Shown here: in pieces, positions 17,455 through 25,789 of the stretch
How positions within the stretch are numbered: position 1 is the first letter of the stretch
How the letters are laid out: the number at the start of each line of letters is the position of its first letter
Assembly (NCBI RefSeq): GCF_024199845.1
Contig: NZ_JANADO010000002.1
Span: 124,001-188,000 of the forward strand
Reading direction: 5' to 3'
DNA length: 64,000 nt
From: Bradyrhizobium sp. CCGB12
GTDB taxonomy: Bacteria; Pseudomonadota; Alphaproteobacteria; Rhizobiales; Xanthobacteraceae
Notes under the pieces: model-generated
Seen by the model: only the letters and a program-made list of their open reading frames with translations
Databases searched by the model: none
What the model was told of the DNA's origin: nothing
Program-made: the position numbers and the translations under genes

Positions 17455-17525
17455 TGGAAGCGGGACGGCGACGCAGATAGCACTAAGCAGCAGTTCCCAG
17501 GGCGCCGGCGCTGGAGGAAGAGATC

Positions 17526-19565
17526 ATGCACCTATTGCGGAGAGTATCGGCGATAGCGTTTGGACTGATTGCCTTTTCGGGGCCGGCGGCGCCCGCGGAA
17601 GCGGGAGCTAAGCACGCACTGCTAATCGGGGTCGCGGACTATCGTGGGACCGGGCTTCCTTCATTGGACGGGCCGCTGAACGATATTGATGCCGTTCGGA
17701 GAGTGCTGACTTCTCGATTCGGAGTGCCCGGAGGAAACATAACGATCCTTCGTAACCGACAGGCGACGCACAGCCAAATACGAGCCGCCTTCGCGGCGCT
17801 GAACGCGAAGATCAATGCCGACGATTGGGTTTACATCCACTACTCTGGGCACGGGTCTGTTGCTTCGGATCCGAACGATCCGCGAGGAGAAGACCAAACG
17901 TGGGTTCCGTTCGGTGCGCGTCTGGGTAGGAACGACGAGGACGATTGGGACATACTGGATAAGGAAATAAATTCCTGGCTCTACCCCATTTATCAACGAA
18001 CGAGCAAAGTCCTGTTCGTCTCGGATTCTTGCCATTCAGCCTCCGTATCGCGTGGCAGTGTAAAGGGCGTTCGGTCAGTGAAGCCGGATCTACGCCCACA
18101 TCCTCTTTTAGGAAAAGTTCCAGCCTTCCCAAACCCTAAAGTTGGAATTCGGATAGGTGCCGCTCGCGATTTCGAGAGTGCAGTGGAGCTCGATCCAACC
18201 AAGGGCGGCTCTTGTGCCGGGAGTAAGAATTGCGCCGGCGTCTTTACAATGTATTGGACACAAGGGATGCTAAAGGCGCAGCCGACCGAAAGCTGGAAAG
18301 AGATCTTTGATAGAACAGCGACTTTGGTGTCAACGCAGAGGGGAGTGGCCCAACGTCCGCAGATCGAAGGTCAGTCCGATCAACTCGTTTTCGGTGGAGG
18401 TTTTTCGGCGGCGCCTCCGAGTGTCTCCGTTACAGAGGTTGATCAGAGCCGACGTTCCGCAAAGTTGAGCGCCGGAACTTTGTCTGGCGTTACGATGGGT
18501 TCGACATTTCGCCCAGTCACGTCGTCAGGTTCAGGCGTAGCCGTTGCGAAGTTGAAGATAGTCAATGTCGGACTTTTCGAGAGTACTGCTGCCATAACGA
18601 GCGGGGCGGTTTTATTAGGCGATCTGTTTAGCGAAGAGTCGCATCAGTATGCAAATCGACCGGTGAGACTGTTCGTCGGTGGTGATTTTGAAGCGGATAT
18701 AGACAAGGAAAACATCGAAAAGCTGCGAGGTGCACTGAGTGCATTGCAGGGGTTCACGTTGGTGGATGATCGGTTGGCCGCAGACTGGTTAGCGTACGTG
18801 GTTCGCCCGACGCCTCAAAACACGGGTCATTCTACGAGTTCTGCGTTGACGCTGCCGTCCCCGTCGACCAAACCTATCGATATTATCCCCGAATTGGTCC
18901 TTGTTAGTCCGCAAGGCCTGCTAATGAATAAGCGGATGCGCATTCCATTGACGAGCGCTGAGTCTTTCCTGCAACTGGCCGATAATTTGAAGAAGTTTGT
19001 GTGGGCACGCGAAGTTCGTAGGCTTGGCGAAGGTGGCACCGGCATCTCGGTTGATGTTCATGTCAAGCTATATCGACCTCGCCCTTCCTGTGCTCCATCT
19101 TGCAGTACCTGGGATTTTGTGGGCACATCAAAGTTGACCTCTATGAGTTTTGCGCCATCGTTTGGAGACAGGCTACAGTTTCAGCTGCATAACTCCGAGA
19201 CAACGAAGTCTATATACGCCTATATTATTGCGATAGGACCGTCGGCAGAAGTACAGATACTCTTTCCGCGGCGGGACGAGAACCAGGATACCGCCCGTCT
19301 TGATCCTCAGCAAACAGTTAACGCATCCACGACATACACGCTCGATGAAGAAGGCACGGAATCAGTAATTGTCCTATCAACCGACAGTCCAATTAATGCT
19401 CAGATGTTGAGCCAAGCCAGCTTCGCCGCCGCAAGAGGTGCTCGGAGTTCATCGCCGATCGAGATATTGCTGAGCAGCGTAGCCAATGGCCGAGGATCGA
19501 TCGGAGTTACGGTTGACGCTTGGTCTGGAACGAGCGCCGAGTTCGAAATAAGACGCGCGAACTGA
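17526..19565 (+). CDS. Secreted caspase-family protease with C-terminal beta domain
   Basis: A 679-residue exported peptidase C14. Signal peptide MHLLRRVSAIAFGLIAFSGP...AEA; the caspase domain begins HALLIGVADYRGTGLPSLDG. Catalytic His109 sits in YIHYSGHGS and Cys169 in FVSDSCHSA. A long insert with Cys residues (SCAGSKNCAG) follows. The C-terminal ~380 residues are beta-rich; the end (IYAYIIAIGPSAEVQILFPR, then TYTLDEEGTESVIVL) resembles DUF4384-type modules often attached to bacterial caspases. It lies 71 bp after the lysozyme locus on the same strand, so the two may have been co-transcribed. Substrate unknown. Confidence 0.85.
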   Translation: MHLLRRVSAIAFGLIAFSGPAAPAEAGAKHALLIGVADYRGTGLPSLDGPLNDIDAVRRVLTSRFGVPGGNITILRNRQATHSQIRAAFAALNAKINADDWVYIHYSGHGSVASDPNDPRGEDQTWVPFGARLGRNDEDDWDILDKEINSWLYPIYQRTSKVLFVSDSCHSASVSRGSVKGVRSVKPDLRPHPLLGKVPAFPNPKVGIRIGAARDFESAVELDPTKGGSCAGSKNCAGVFTMYWTQGMLKAQPTESWKEIFDRTATLVSTQRGVAQRPQIEGQSDQLVFGGGFSAAPPSVSVTEVDQSRRSAKLSAGTLSGVTMGSTFRPVTSSGSGVAVAKLKIVNVGLFESTAAITSGAVLLGDLFSEESHQYANRPVRLFVGGDFEADIDKENIEKLRGALSALQGFTLVDDRLAADWLAYVVRPTPQNTGHSTSSALTLPSPSTKPIDIIPELVLVSPQGLLMNKRMRIPLTSAESFLQLADNLKKFVWAREVRRLGEGGTGISVDVHVKLYRPRPSCAPSCSTWDFVGTSKLTSMSFAPSFGDRLQFQLHNSETTKSIYAYIIAIGPSAEVQILFPRRDENQDTARLDPQQTVNASTTYTLDEEGTESVIVLSTDSPINAQMLSQASFAAARGARSSSPIEILLSSVANGRGSIGVTVDAWSGTSAEFEIRRAN

Positions 19566-19575
19566 CCGAAACAGC

Positions 19576-20090
19576 TTGAGCGACGGATGTGGCAGCTTGC
19601 TAGCGAGAAATGTTTCCACGCATTCTTGCGATCAGCTTCGCTCATATCTTTATGCGATAGACGATGGGTCCATCGATCTTCCAGCTCAAGCTCCATCTGC
19701 TTTAAGCAATTTACCTTGCGCTCGGAGCGCATACCGTAAAGCGTCCGCCCCAGCTTCCGATCTCGAAACTTGAGACAGTTGATCAGGGCTACGGTACTGC
19801 AAATATGTCCGCTCTCGCGCGGAAGCCTCCGCCCTGGCACTGGCCGCCGCTGCTTCCGCTTCCGTGGCGGAACCTGGCAAACAGCGCATTCTTGCGACGG
19901 GACCCCTGGTCTATCATCGGCGGCAAGGCCAAGGCTGGCGGTCTTTGGTGCGCCCTCGACCGGGATCGAGCACTGGTGCCGTCGTCTCATGGGCGAACAG
20001 TTTGGACCTAGACGAAGCGGCGCGAGAAGGCGCTCATGCTTTGGGCGCAGATGGAAGGCCGCGCGCCTAGGGCAGCGGCGGATTTGCGCC
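19576..20090. other. Region with possible gene remnant
   Basis: No intact gene. On the minus strand, about 19600-19800 in one frame reads as natural-looking charged protein (INCLKFRDRKLGRTLYGMRS, then LELEDRWTHRLSHKDMSEAD), and an Ala/Glu-rich stretch appears in another frame at 19690-19890. This suggests a frameshifted secreted or coiled-coil protein gene that I cannot name. Confidence 0.35.
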
Positions 20091-20549
20091 TCAGGATGCG
20101 ACGACTGTGAATTCGATGACCTTCTTCCCGACATGTCCGCTGGTATCCGCGACTTGAAGTGTCACTCTGTATCTGCCTGGCGGAATTTGAGCATTGTCAG
20201 CAGTTAGACCAGTGGCATCAACTTTTGCGTTTGCAACTATTTGCTTCGTGATGTCGAACCATCCGTATTTTGCTTGGAAGGACTTTGGATCGATTGTGGC
20301 CCCCGGTTGGGGCGTAAAGCGCAGACGAATCGAAACAGGTGTCTTAACTGGATTATCGATGTTGGGAGATTCGACTTTGATCACTGGCGCTCTCGAATCC
20401 TGGGACGGAAGAGCCTCCCTTTCCGTCGGTTTGCTGTTGACGGCATCTGCTTGGTCTTTGCTGATCAGCTCCCATGCTGCCGCGCGAATCACTGCACAAA
20501 ATGTCACAACGGCAGCAGTCGAAGTGAATAGGAGACTTCTTCGGTTCAT
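20091..20549 (-). CDS. Exported small Ig-like protein
   Basis: A 152-residue protein from ATG 20549, with a signal peptide starting MNRRSLLFTSTAAVVTFCAV; the RR pair hints at Tat export but lacks the full consensus. The mature part is beta-rich: SPNIDNPVKTPVSIRLRFTP, an 'AKYGWFDITKQIVA' segment, then IPPGRYRVTLQVADTSGHVG ending KKVIEFTVVAS, which looks like one immunoglobulin-like domain. No catalytic residues are seen. It could be a periplasmic binding or scaffold protein. It is co-oriented with the 20801-22018 gene, 251 bp downstream of it. Function unknown. Confidence 0.6.
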   Translation of the reverse strand: MNRRSLLFTSTAAVVTFCAVIRAAAWELISKDQADAVNSKPTEREALPSQDSRAPVIKVESPNIDNPVKTPVSIRLRFTPQPGATIDPKSFQAKYGWFDITKQIVANAKVDATGLTADNAQIPPGRYRVTLQVADTSGHVGKKVIEFTVVAS

Positions 20550-20800
20550 CACAGACCTCAATGGTTCGCGTGATCCACTATAGGCAGCACCCATGCCAGG
20601 AAAGCCTGATCCGCTGCAGCTCGACGAGCATCGTACACAAGCTCCCCCACAGCAGCTTCACCGCAACTAGCATAACCAGACCAAACCTCCTATTCATCTC
20701 TAGACTATTCACGGAGGCGCACTTTCGATCAAGCTTACCGCAAGTCCACCGGCAAATCATAAGTGCGCAACTAAATGAGGACCTGCTCGACATCGTGCAG

Positions 20801-22018
20801 TTACCAGACGTTTAGCGTATGAGCGCTAGTCCGTGCCAGTATACCGGTCGGCATGAACATTTTCGAACGCTGCCAACGAATTAGGGCACCCATCGTCTTC
20901 CTGTCGAGTTTTCCTGGTTCATATGAGCCATCCAGCGCTCCGTCATTCACAAGCACTTTCTGAAGCTTCACTGCGCGTGTGCCTTCAGAACCGTATCTCA
21001 ATGATTCGACAGGAACGGGATTCTTTGCGGCCAACAGATGTGCTTCCTTGCCGGTCAGGAGGACGTAGTCGAACTGCCGCCCATCGTCCGTTGTCGCGCC
21101 AGTCTGATTGATCAAAACTGGCGGCTGATTTAGACCTGCACACCGACGGAAATCAGCCCACGGCCCGATCGGCGCTCTATTGGAGGCATACGCCCCCTCC
21201 ACCACCTGACACCCTGCCGAAGAAAAGTAGGGCGGCTTGCGTCTGTAATTAAGCACCGCCGCATGAATATTGTCGGCGGGCAGAGCCCCTTCGAGATCAT
21301 CCCAGATGTTGTCCTTGTCGTTCAGCGAATACTGCAACATGCCTTTGGCTCGATGCACCCAAAGAGACGTCTGCTGCCTGAACGCACCTGGCTGACGTAT
21401 TCCTTTGTGAGGACCGACGCGATACACGTGCATGCCTGTTGGAAGCATGTTGCACCCCAACAGTCCACGAGCCTGCATCTCCATCAGGTCCACGTTAGGA
21501 ACAGTGGATCCAGCGAAAAGTGCAATCTTCTTGTTTGTCGGATCGAGAACGCCTAGCAAGCACGAGCAGCTAACGTGGTCAGGACGGGTCTCCCGAACCA
21601 GATGCGCCTCGGCAAAATCAGCGGCGCGGTTCTCGCTTACTAGAACACAGCCCCGCAGCCCAAATAGCAATTTTTCTTTGGTCTTGGCTGCATACGAGCA
21701 GAGATGCATGTAATCCAGGAGCAATTTCCCGGTAAGTTCAAATTCTTCTTCGGGAAGCACATATCCTGCAAGATGAGCGTAGTCATAAGATACATTGTCT
21801 TGGGGCCAGTTTGGTGAAGGCCTCTGACCTTCGGGCTTTTGAAACCAAAAGCTTCCCAGGGTATCCCTCGACGTCAGCGTACTCTCCGCCTCTTCCCGAA
21901 GAATATTGACCACTTCCTCGTCAGAATATTCAGGGATTGTGTCGGCCGCCCGAGCCGATGCGTCCAGAGCGGCTGCTGCAAACATAGTGAGGACAGCTCT
22001 ACGATTTATGGGATGCAT
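20801..22018 (-). CDS. Exported protein of unknown function with peptidoglycan-binding-like tail
   Basis: About 405 residues from ATG 22018 (MHPINRRAVLTMFAAAALDA...ARAA, twin-Arg-like signal). The body contains many Cys (CSYAAK..., SCSCLLGVLDP, CAGLN) and aromatic residues with no motif I know. The last ~55 residues (LQKVLVNDGALDGSYEPGKL, then DRKTMGALIRWQRSKM) follow the helical repeat of peptidoglycan-binding domain 1, 'LQ..L...G...G...G....T..A...FQ'. It probably sits in the periplasm near the wall. It is divergent from the broken trypsin gene. Enzymatic role not evident. Confidence 0.65.
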   Translation of the reverse strand: MHPINRRAVLTMFAAAALDASARAADTIPEYSDEEVVNILREEAESTLTSRDTLGSFWFQKPEGQRPSPNWPQDNVSYDYAHLAGYVLPEEEFELTGKLLLDYMHLCSYAAKTKEKLLFGLRGCVLVSENRAADFAEAHLVRETRPDHVSCSCLLGVLDPTNKKIALFAGSTVPNVDLMEMQARGLLGCNMLPTGMHVYRVGPHKGIRQPGAFRQQTSLWVHRAKGMLQYSLNDKDNIWDDLEGALPADNIHAAVLNYRRKPPYFSSAGCQVVEGAYASNRAPIGPWADFRRCAGLNQPPVLINQTGATTDDGRQFDYVLLTGKEAHLLAAKNPVPVESLRYGSEGTRAVKLQKVLVNDGALDGSYEPGKLDRKTMGALIRWQRSKMFMPTGILARTSAHTLNVW

Positions 22019-22176
22019 AAGGAACTCCCAAAATAACTGACACGACCTCAAATCAACACCCTTGATCATAACACATCTCGGCGCAGACTGAAGAGAGAGG
22101 CGCATTCGGAGGTCGGGACCCACCCACAGGGCAAGGACAATCCATTTTCGGAAATTGGCAGATACGCAGTGCAGAG

Positions 22177-22954
22177 ATGCCCTCGGGCCTCGTTCCGAGT
22201 TATGTCATCCGATCTCAAGCAGTCGCAGGATCATCTCTTTTCAAGTGGTCCGAAAGTTGGCCGGAAGGCCAGGAGCATTTCGGCCAGTTCTGTGGTGGAG
22301 CCTTGATCGACAAACGATGGGTCATGACCGCGGCGCACTGCGTGCCGAACACGCGGCCTGAGGAAGTGGATGTCTACATCGGCGCGACGGTTCTGCCTTC
22401 CGGCGCGGGGCACGGTACGGGCGTCACCGGCACGCGGCGGCACGTCACCCAAATCGTCTCGCATCAATCCTATGACGGGCGGACGCACGACCATGACATC
22501 GCCCTGCTCGCTCAGGCTCGACGATGACGCGCCGGATGATCTTACGCCATCTGTCTGGGCGAGTGCCGACCCGGATGCCCGCTTTGGAAAGCCCGACTCG
22601 ATGGTCACCGTCATCGGTTGGGGCGCTACGACCGAGGGCGGGAACACGACGCCCGAACTCAAGGAGGTCGATCTCAAGGTGCAGACTTCGACGGACTGCG
22701 AGAGGAACTACCGACAGGCCGTTCCCAGCGCCAGAATCACCTCGCACATGCTCTGCGCTGGCGAGCCGGCCGGCGGCAAGGACAGTTGCCAGGGAGATAG
22801 CGGCGGATTCCTTGGCGCGCCCAACGGAAAAAGCTGGGTTCAACTTGGAATCGTGAGCTGGGGCATCGGCTGTGCCCAGCCGAACCTCTATGGTGTGTAC
22901 ACGCGCGTCGGTGATTAAGATGCCTGGATACGACAGATGATGGCGCAATTCTGA
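22177..22954 (+). pseudogene. Trypsin-like serine protease, frameshifted and with an in-frame stop
   Basis: The first frame carries FCGGALIDKRWVMTAAHCVP (catalytic His) and HDHDIALL (catalytic Asp) and then fails at the stop ending 22527. The next frame continues RLDDDAPDDLTPSVWASADP, VIGWGATTEGG, and CQGDSGG with the catalytic Ser; Pro after GG is replaced by Phe. That frame meets TAA at 22916 in YTRVGD*, yet DAWIRQMMAQF follows in frame to 22954, the usual end of such proteases. No signal peptide is visible, so the 5' end is also lost. Clearly decayed. Confidence 0.85.
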
Positions 22955-23805
22955 GGCGCGGCGGCGACGGTCAGTAGCTGGGAGGCCGTAACGCAAGTCG
23001 TGCTCGAGACAACCTGAACCAAATACGCGGCAAAGCCGTTCCGAGCCGGTGCGTCCCAGACCGAGCCCGAGTCGCGAAGGTGCCCTGCTTGGAAGTATTG
23101 CTAAGAAACGTTAAGCACTTTGAACGAGATCATCTGAGCAGCCGTTCACGCCGATGAGGAGCACAGCGTATTTGGTCCTTCGACCGACGACCTTATGAAC
23201 ATGATCATGAAACAGCAGCGATAAGCTTTGCGAGCTATCCGTGTTATGCCGAGAACCATAGTAGAACTGGCGATCGAGTTTGTGCGCTCCCATTCCTTTG
23301 CATTGAGCGGCTCGGAAACCCTTGTGGCGGCTCGGTCCCGACAATTAGCAACCGAACGTTATCAGGGATGGGCTCCGAGTTGTAAGGCCGACATTTCCTC
23401 CTCCCCAAGAAACCAGACGGCCTCTGGATTGCCTAGGCTCCAACTCTTGAGAGAGGTGCAGGGGAAGTTCGCTTGGTGGCAGCTACATGCACATCGTACG
23501 ATCGTGAATCGGGTTGAGCGGCCAGAAACCGATCACTTCAAATGCGGTGATTAGATCGCGCGAGCCGTACGCAAAATTCTTGAAGCTGCTTTGGCCTTCT
23601 ATCAACCAACCGACCCAGTCGTATATCCCTCGCGTGCAGTGCGGCCAATGCCCTCGGCGGCCAGACTCAACAGTTGTCCGAGCCGGAAATGGCGCGATAA
23701 TTTCATCTCATGCCCAGCGGCTGACTGCCTGCAGTCCTTTGGATTGCTGGCCAATGCTCAAAGAATAGCTTACGCGCCTTAAGTAGGGCTTTGAGTAACG
23801 GCGCA
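22955..23805. other. Gene-free stretch
   Basis: About 850 bp with only short, biased-free frames on both strands and no recognisable protein similarity, terminator or repeat. It separates the dead trypsin gene from the stop of the cytochrome gene. Confidence 0.4.
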
Positions 23806-25713
23806 TCAGAGCGTCTTGAGATATTCGACAAGTGCGCGGCGCTGCTCCTCGTTGAGGTCGCTGGCGCCGTACGAACTTCCTTCGTGTCCCGAGTTGTAGT
23901 TGCCCAGGATTGGCGCGCCGTCTGAGCTTCGTACGCGGAATTCCGACGTTGCCGGCCCCTGCACGGACAACACTCCCACCTTTGCGGCATCAAACTGGCG
24001 GTCGCCGACATGGAATGTTTCCGGCCGCTTTGGACCGGTTGATGGTGGGCTCGCTTCGCCCGGCAGCGGCGGAGATACGGTGCGAATCTCCGACGGCAAC
24101 AGCAGATCATATAGCGTCGGCACCGACCCATTGTGCAGATAAGGAGCCGTTGCCCAGATGCCGTTGAGTGGTCGCGCCTTGTAAGCCAAAATCGAATTGT
24201 TGGCTTCCAAGCACTCCTTGGCGCGGGCCTTCTTGACCGGGTCGACCGTCCCCGGAAGGTAATCGCGTTGCGCCGCCGCCACGATCGTAGGTTTTTCCTC
24301 GCCACGGCCAAAAGTGTCGTCGATGATCTTGCCGACGAGTTCATCGGCCCGGCCGATGATCGAGGCGATCGAGACGTGCGCCAGCATCGAGCGAGTATGG
24401 TCGACCGGCTTGATCACGTCACCGGCATAGACGAACTGCTTCTTGCCTTCGAGCAAGCCCGCCTTCGACTTGTGCAAGTAAGTGTTGCAAGCGGTCCAGA
24501 TGTCGGTGCCTGCTGCAGGCAGCGGCTGCATCTCGGCCTTGATCAGCTTCTTGGTGTCGGCCGAATCAAGCGGCAGATGACAGCCGGCGCATCTTGCGAC
24601 AAACAGCCGCTCACCGACCGCCGCCTTTTCCCGGTCGATACTCCCAAGGATGTGTTCGGGCCACTTAGGCGAATGCAACCGGCTGAGTTGACGCTCGATA
24701 TCAATCATCTGGCCTAACCTCAGGCTCGAAGCATAGCCCAGCTTGTCATTCTGGGTGACATCGATCTGTGCGAATACGCCAAGTACCTCCGCAGTGTTGC
24801 GCACCAGCGCGCCGATATCATGCTGACGGCCGAAAATCTCGAACTTGAACTTGTTTTCGGCGATCCCGTTCCACTGCACCTTGTCGTGCTGTGGAGCATT
24901 CCAGATAAACGGGTAACTGGCGGGTGCGTCCGAAGGAAAATCCGCTAGTTGATTATCAGCGCCGATCACCAGCGATATCTTGTTGAGGATGTGGCCTTGG
25001 GCATCCAGGCGACCATGGCCATAGCGCATGGCCGTGCCGTTCTTGCGCTGCAGTGCCGTCTTCCAGGCGATCTGTTCGTCGAGCTCAAGCTTGAGTTCGT
25101 TGCGGCGCTCGGTGGATGCTGCCGCGCCAAGCACGGTCGCGGCAAAGCGCGAGAATTTTTCCCCGTCGGTGGAGGTGGCCATCAGACTTTTCAGCAGATC
25201 TTCGTGAAAGCCCTGAAAATCTGCATGCGTCGGGGCGCCTTCAACGCGGAACCGGCGTCCCGCGAAGGTCAGTTCGTTGGTATGGCAAGCCGCGCAATTC
25301 AATCCGACCCACGGCAGCCGCAAGCTTGCTCGCGCGCAACCGACCTTGAAGATCGTGCACATAAGCTGCAGGTTTGCGCCCTCTTCTTTATCGACGGCGA
25401 AGCCAAGCGGAAGGCCATAAGGATTGTCCCGGGACGTTGAGTTGGTCAGGTAGCGGTATTTCTGCACGTTGGCATCGGACAGAAATTTTTGCGCGTCGCC
25501 CGCCTGCTCCAGCGCCAGCATCCAGGACAGCGGCAACAGACGGGAGCCTTGCGACACCGAATACCACCATGAGCGCTCGTAATCGCTCCAGCCCTGATTG
25601 AGACACTCAACCGGGCCGCTGCACGGTCCGCTCTGCGCTTGTGCCTGGATCATTCCGCACATGGAACCCAGGATTGCCATCAGCGTTGAAACAACACCGA
25701 ATGAGATTTTCAT
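23806..25713 (-). CDS. Periplasmic di-heme cytochrome c (peroxidase/RoxA-like)
   Basis: A 635-residue exported protein with signal peptide MKISFGVVSTLMAILGSMCG...AQAQ. Two heme c sites are visible, CAACH at 140-144 and CAGCH at 375-379. Around them, QGSRLLPLSWMLALEQ, YGLPLGFAVDKE and LRLGQMIDIERQLSRLHSPK fit the large di-heme peroxidase superfamily that includes the rubber oxygenase RoxA rather than the short CcpA peroxidases. The late 'LNGIWATAPYLHNGSVPTLYDLL' block is the conserved end of that superfamily. It probably does periplasmic redox chemistry; the true substrate cannot be told. It faces the same way as the caspase-muramidase gene upstream. Confidence 0.8.
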   Translation of the reverse strand: MKISFGVVSTLMAILGSMCGMIQAQAQSGPCSGPVECLNQGWSDYERSWWYSVSQGSRLLPLSWMLALEQAGDAQKFLSDANVQKYRYLTNSTSRDNPYGLPLGFAVDKEEGANLQLMCTIFKVGCARASLRLPWVGLNCAACHTNELTFAGRRFRVEGAPTHADFQGFHEDLLKSLMATSTDGEKFSRFAATVLGAAASTERRNELKLELDEQIAWKTALQRKNGTAMRYGHGRLDAQGHILNKISLVIGADNQLADFPSDAPASYPFIWNAPQHDKVQWNGIAENKFKFEIFGRQHDIGALVRNTAEVLGVFAQIDVTQNDKLGYASSLRLGQMIDIERQLSRLHSPKWPEHILGSIDREKAAVGERLFVARCAGCHLPLDSADTKKLIKAEMQPLPAAGTDIWTACNTYLHKSKAGLLEGKKQFVYAGDVIKPVDHTRSMLAHVSIASIIGRADELVGKIIDDTFGRGEEKPTIVAAAQRDYLPGTVDPVKKARAKECLEANNSILAYKARPLNGIWATAPYLHNGSVPTLYDLLLPSEIRTVSPPLPGEASPPSTGPKRPETFHVGDRQFDAAKVGVLSVQGPATSEFRVRSSDGAPILGNYNSGHEGSSYGASDLNEEQRRALVEYLKTL

Positions 25714-25789
25714 GGTCGACTACCTCTTGAATACTTCCGGCGTCATCCCGGGATGGATGCGATGGAATAGATAGGGTGAGGGTGAGGAT

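Noticed and set aside
19400..20134. A 244-codon minus-strand frame
   Set aside because: Its last third lies opposite the 3' end of the caspase gene and the rest mixes unrelated compositions; at most the middle is a gene remnant.
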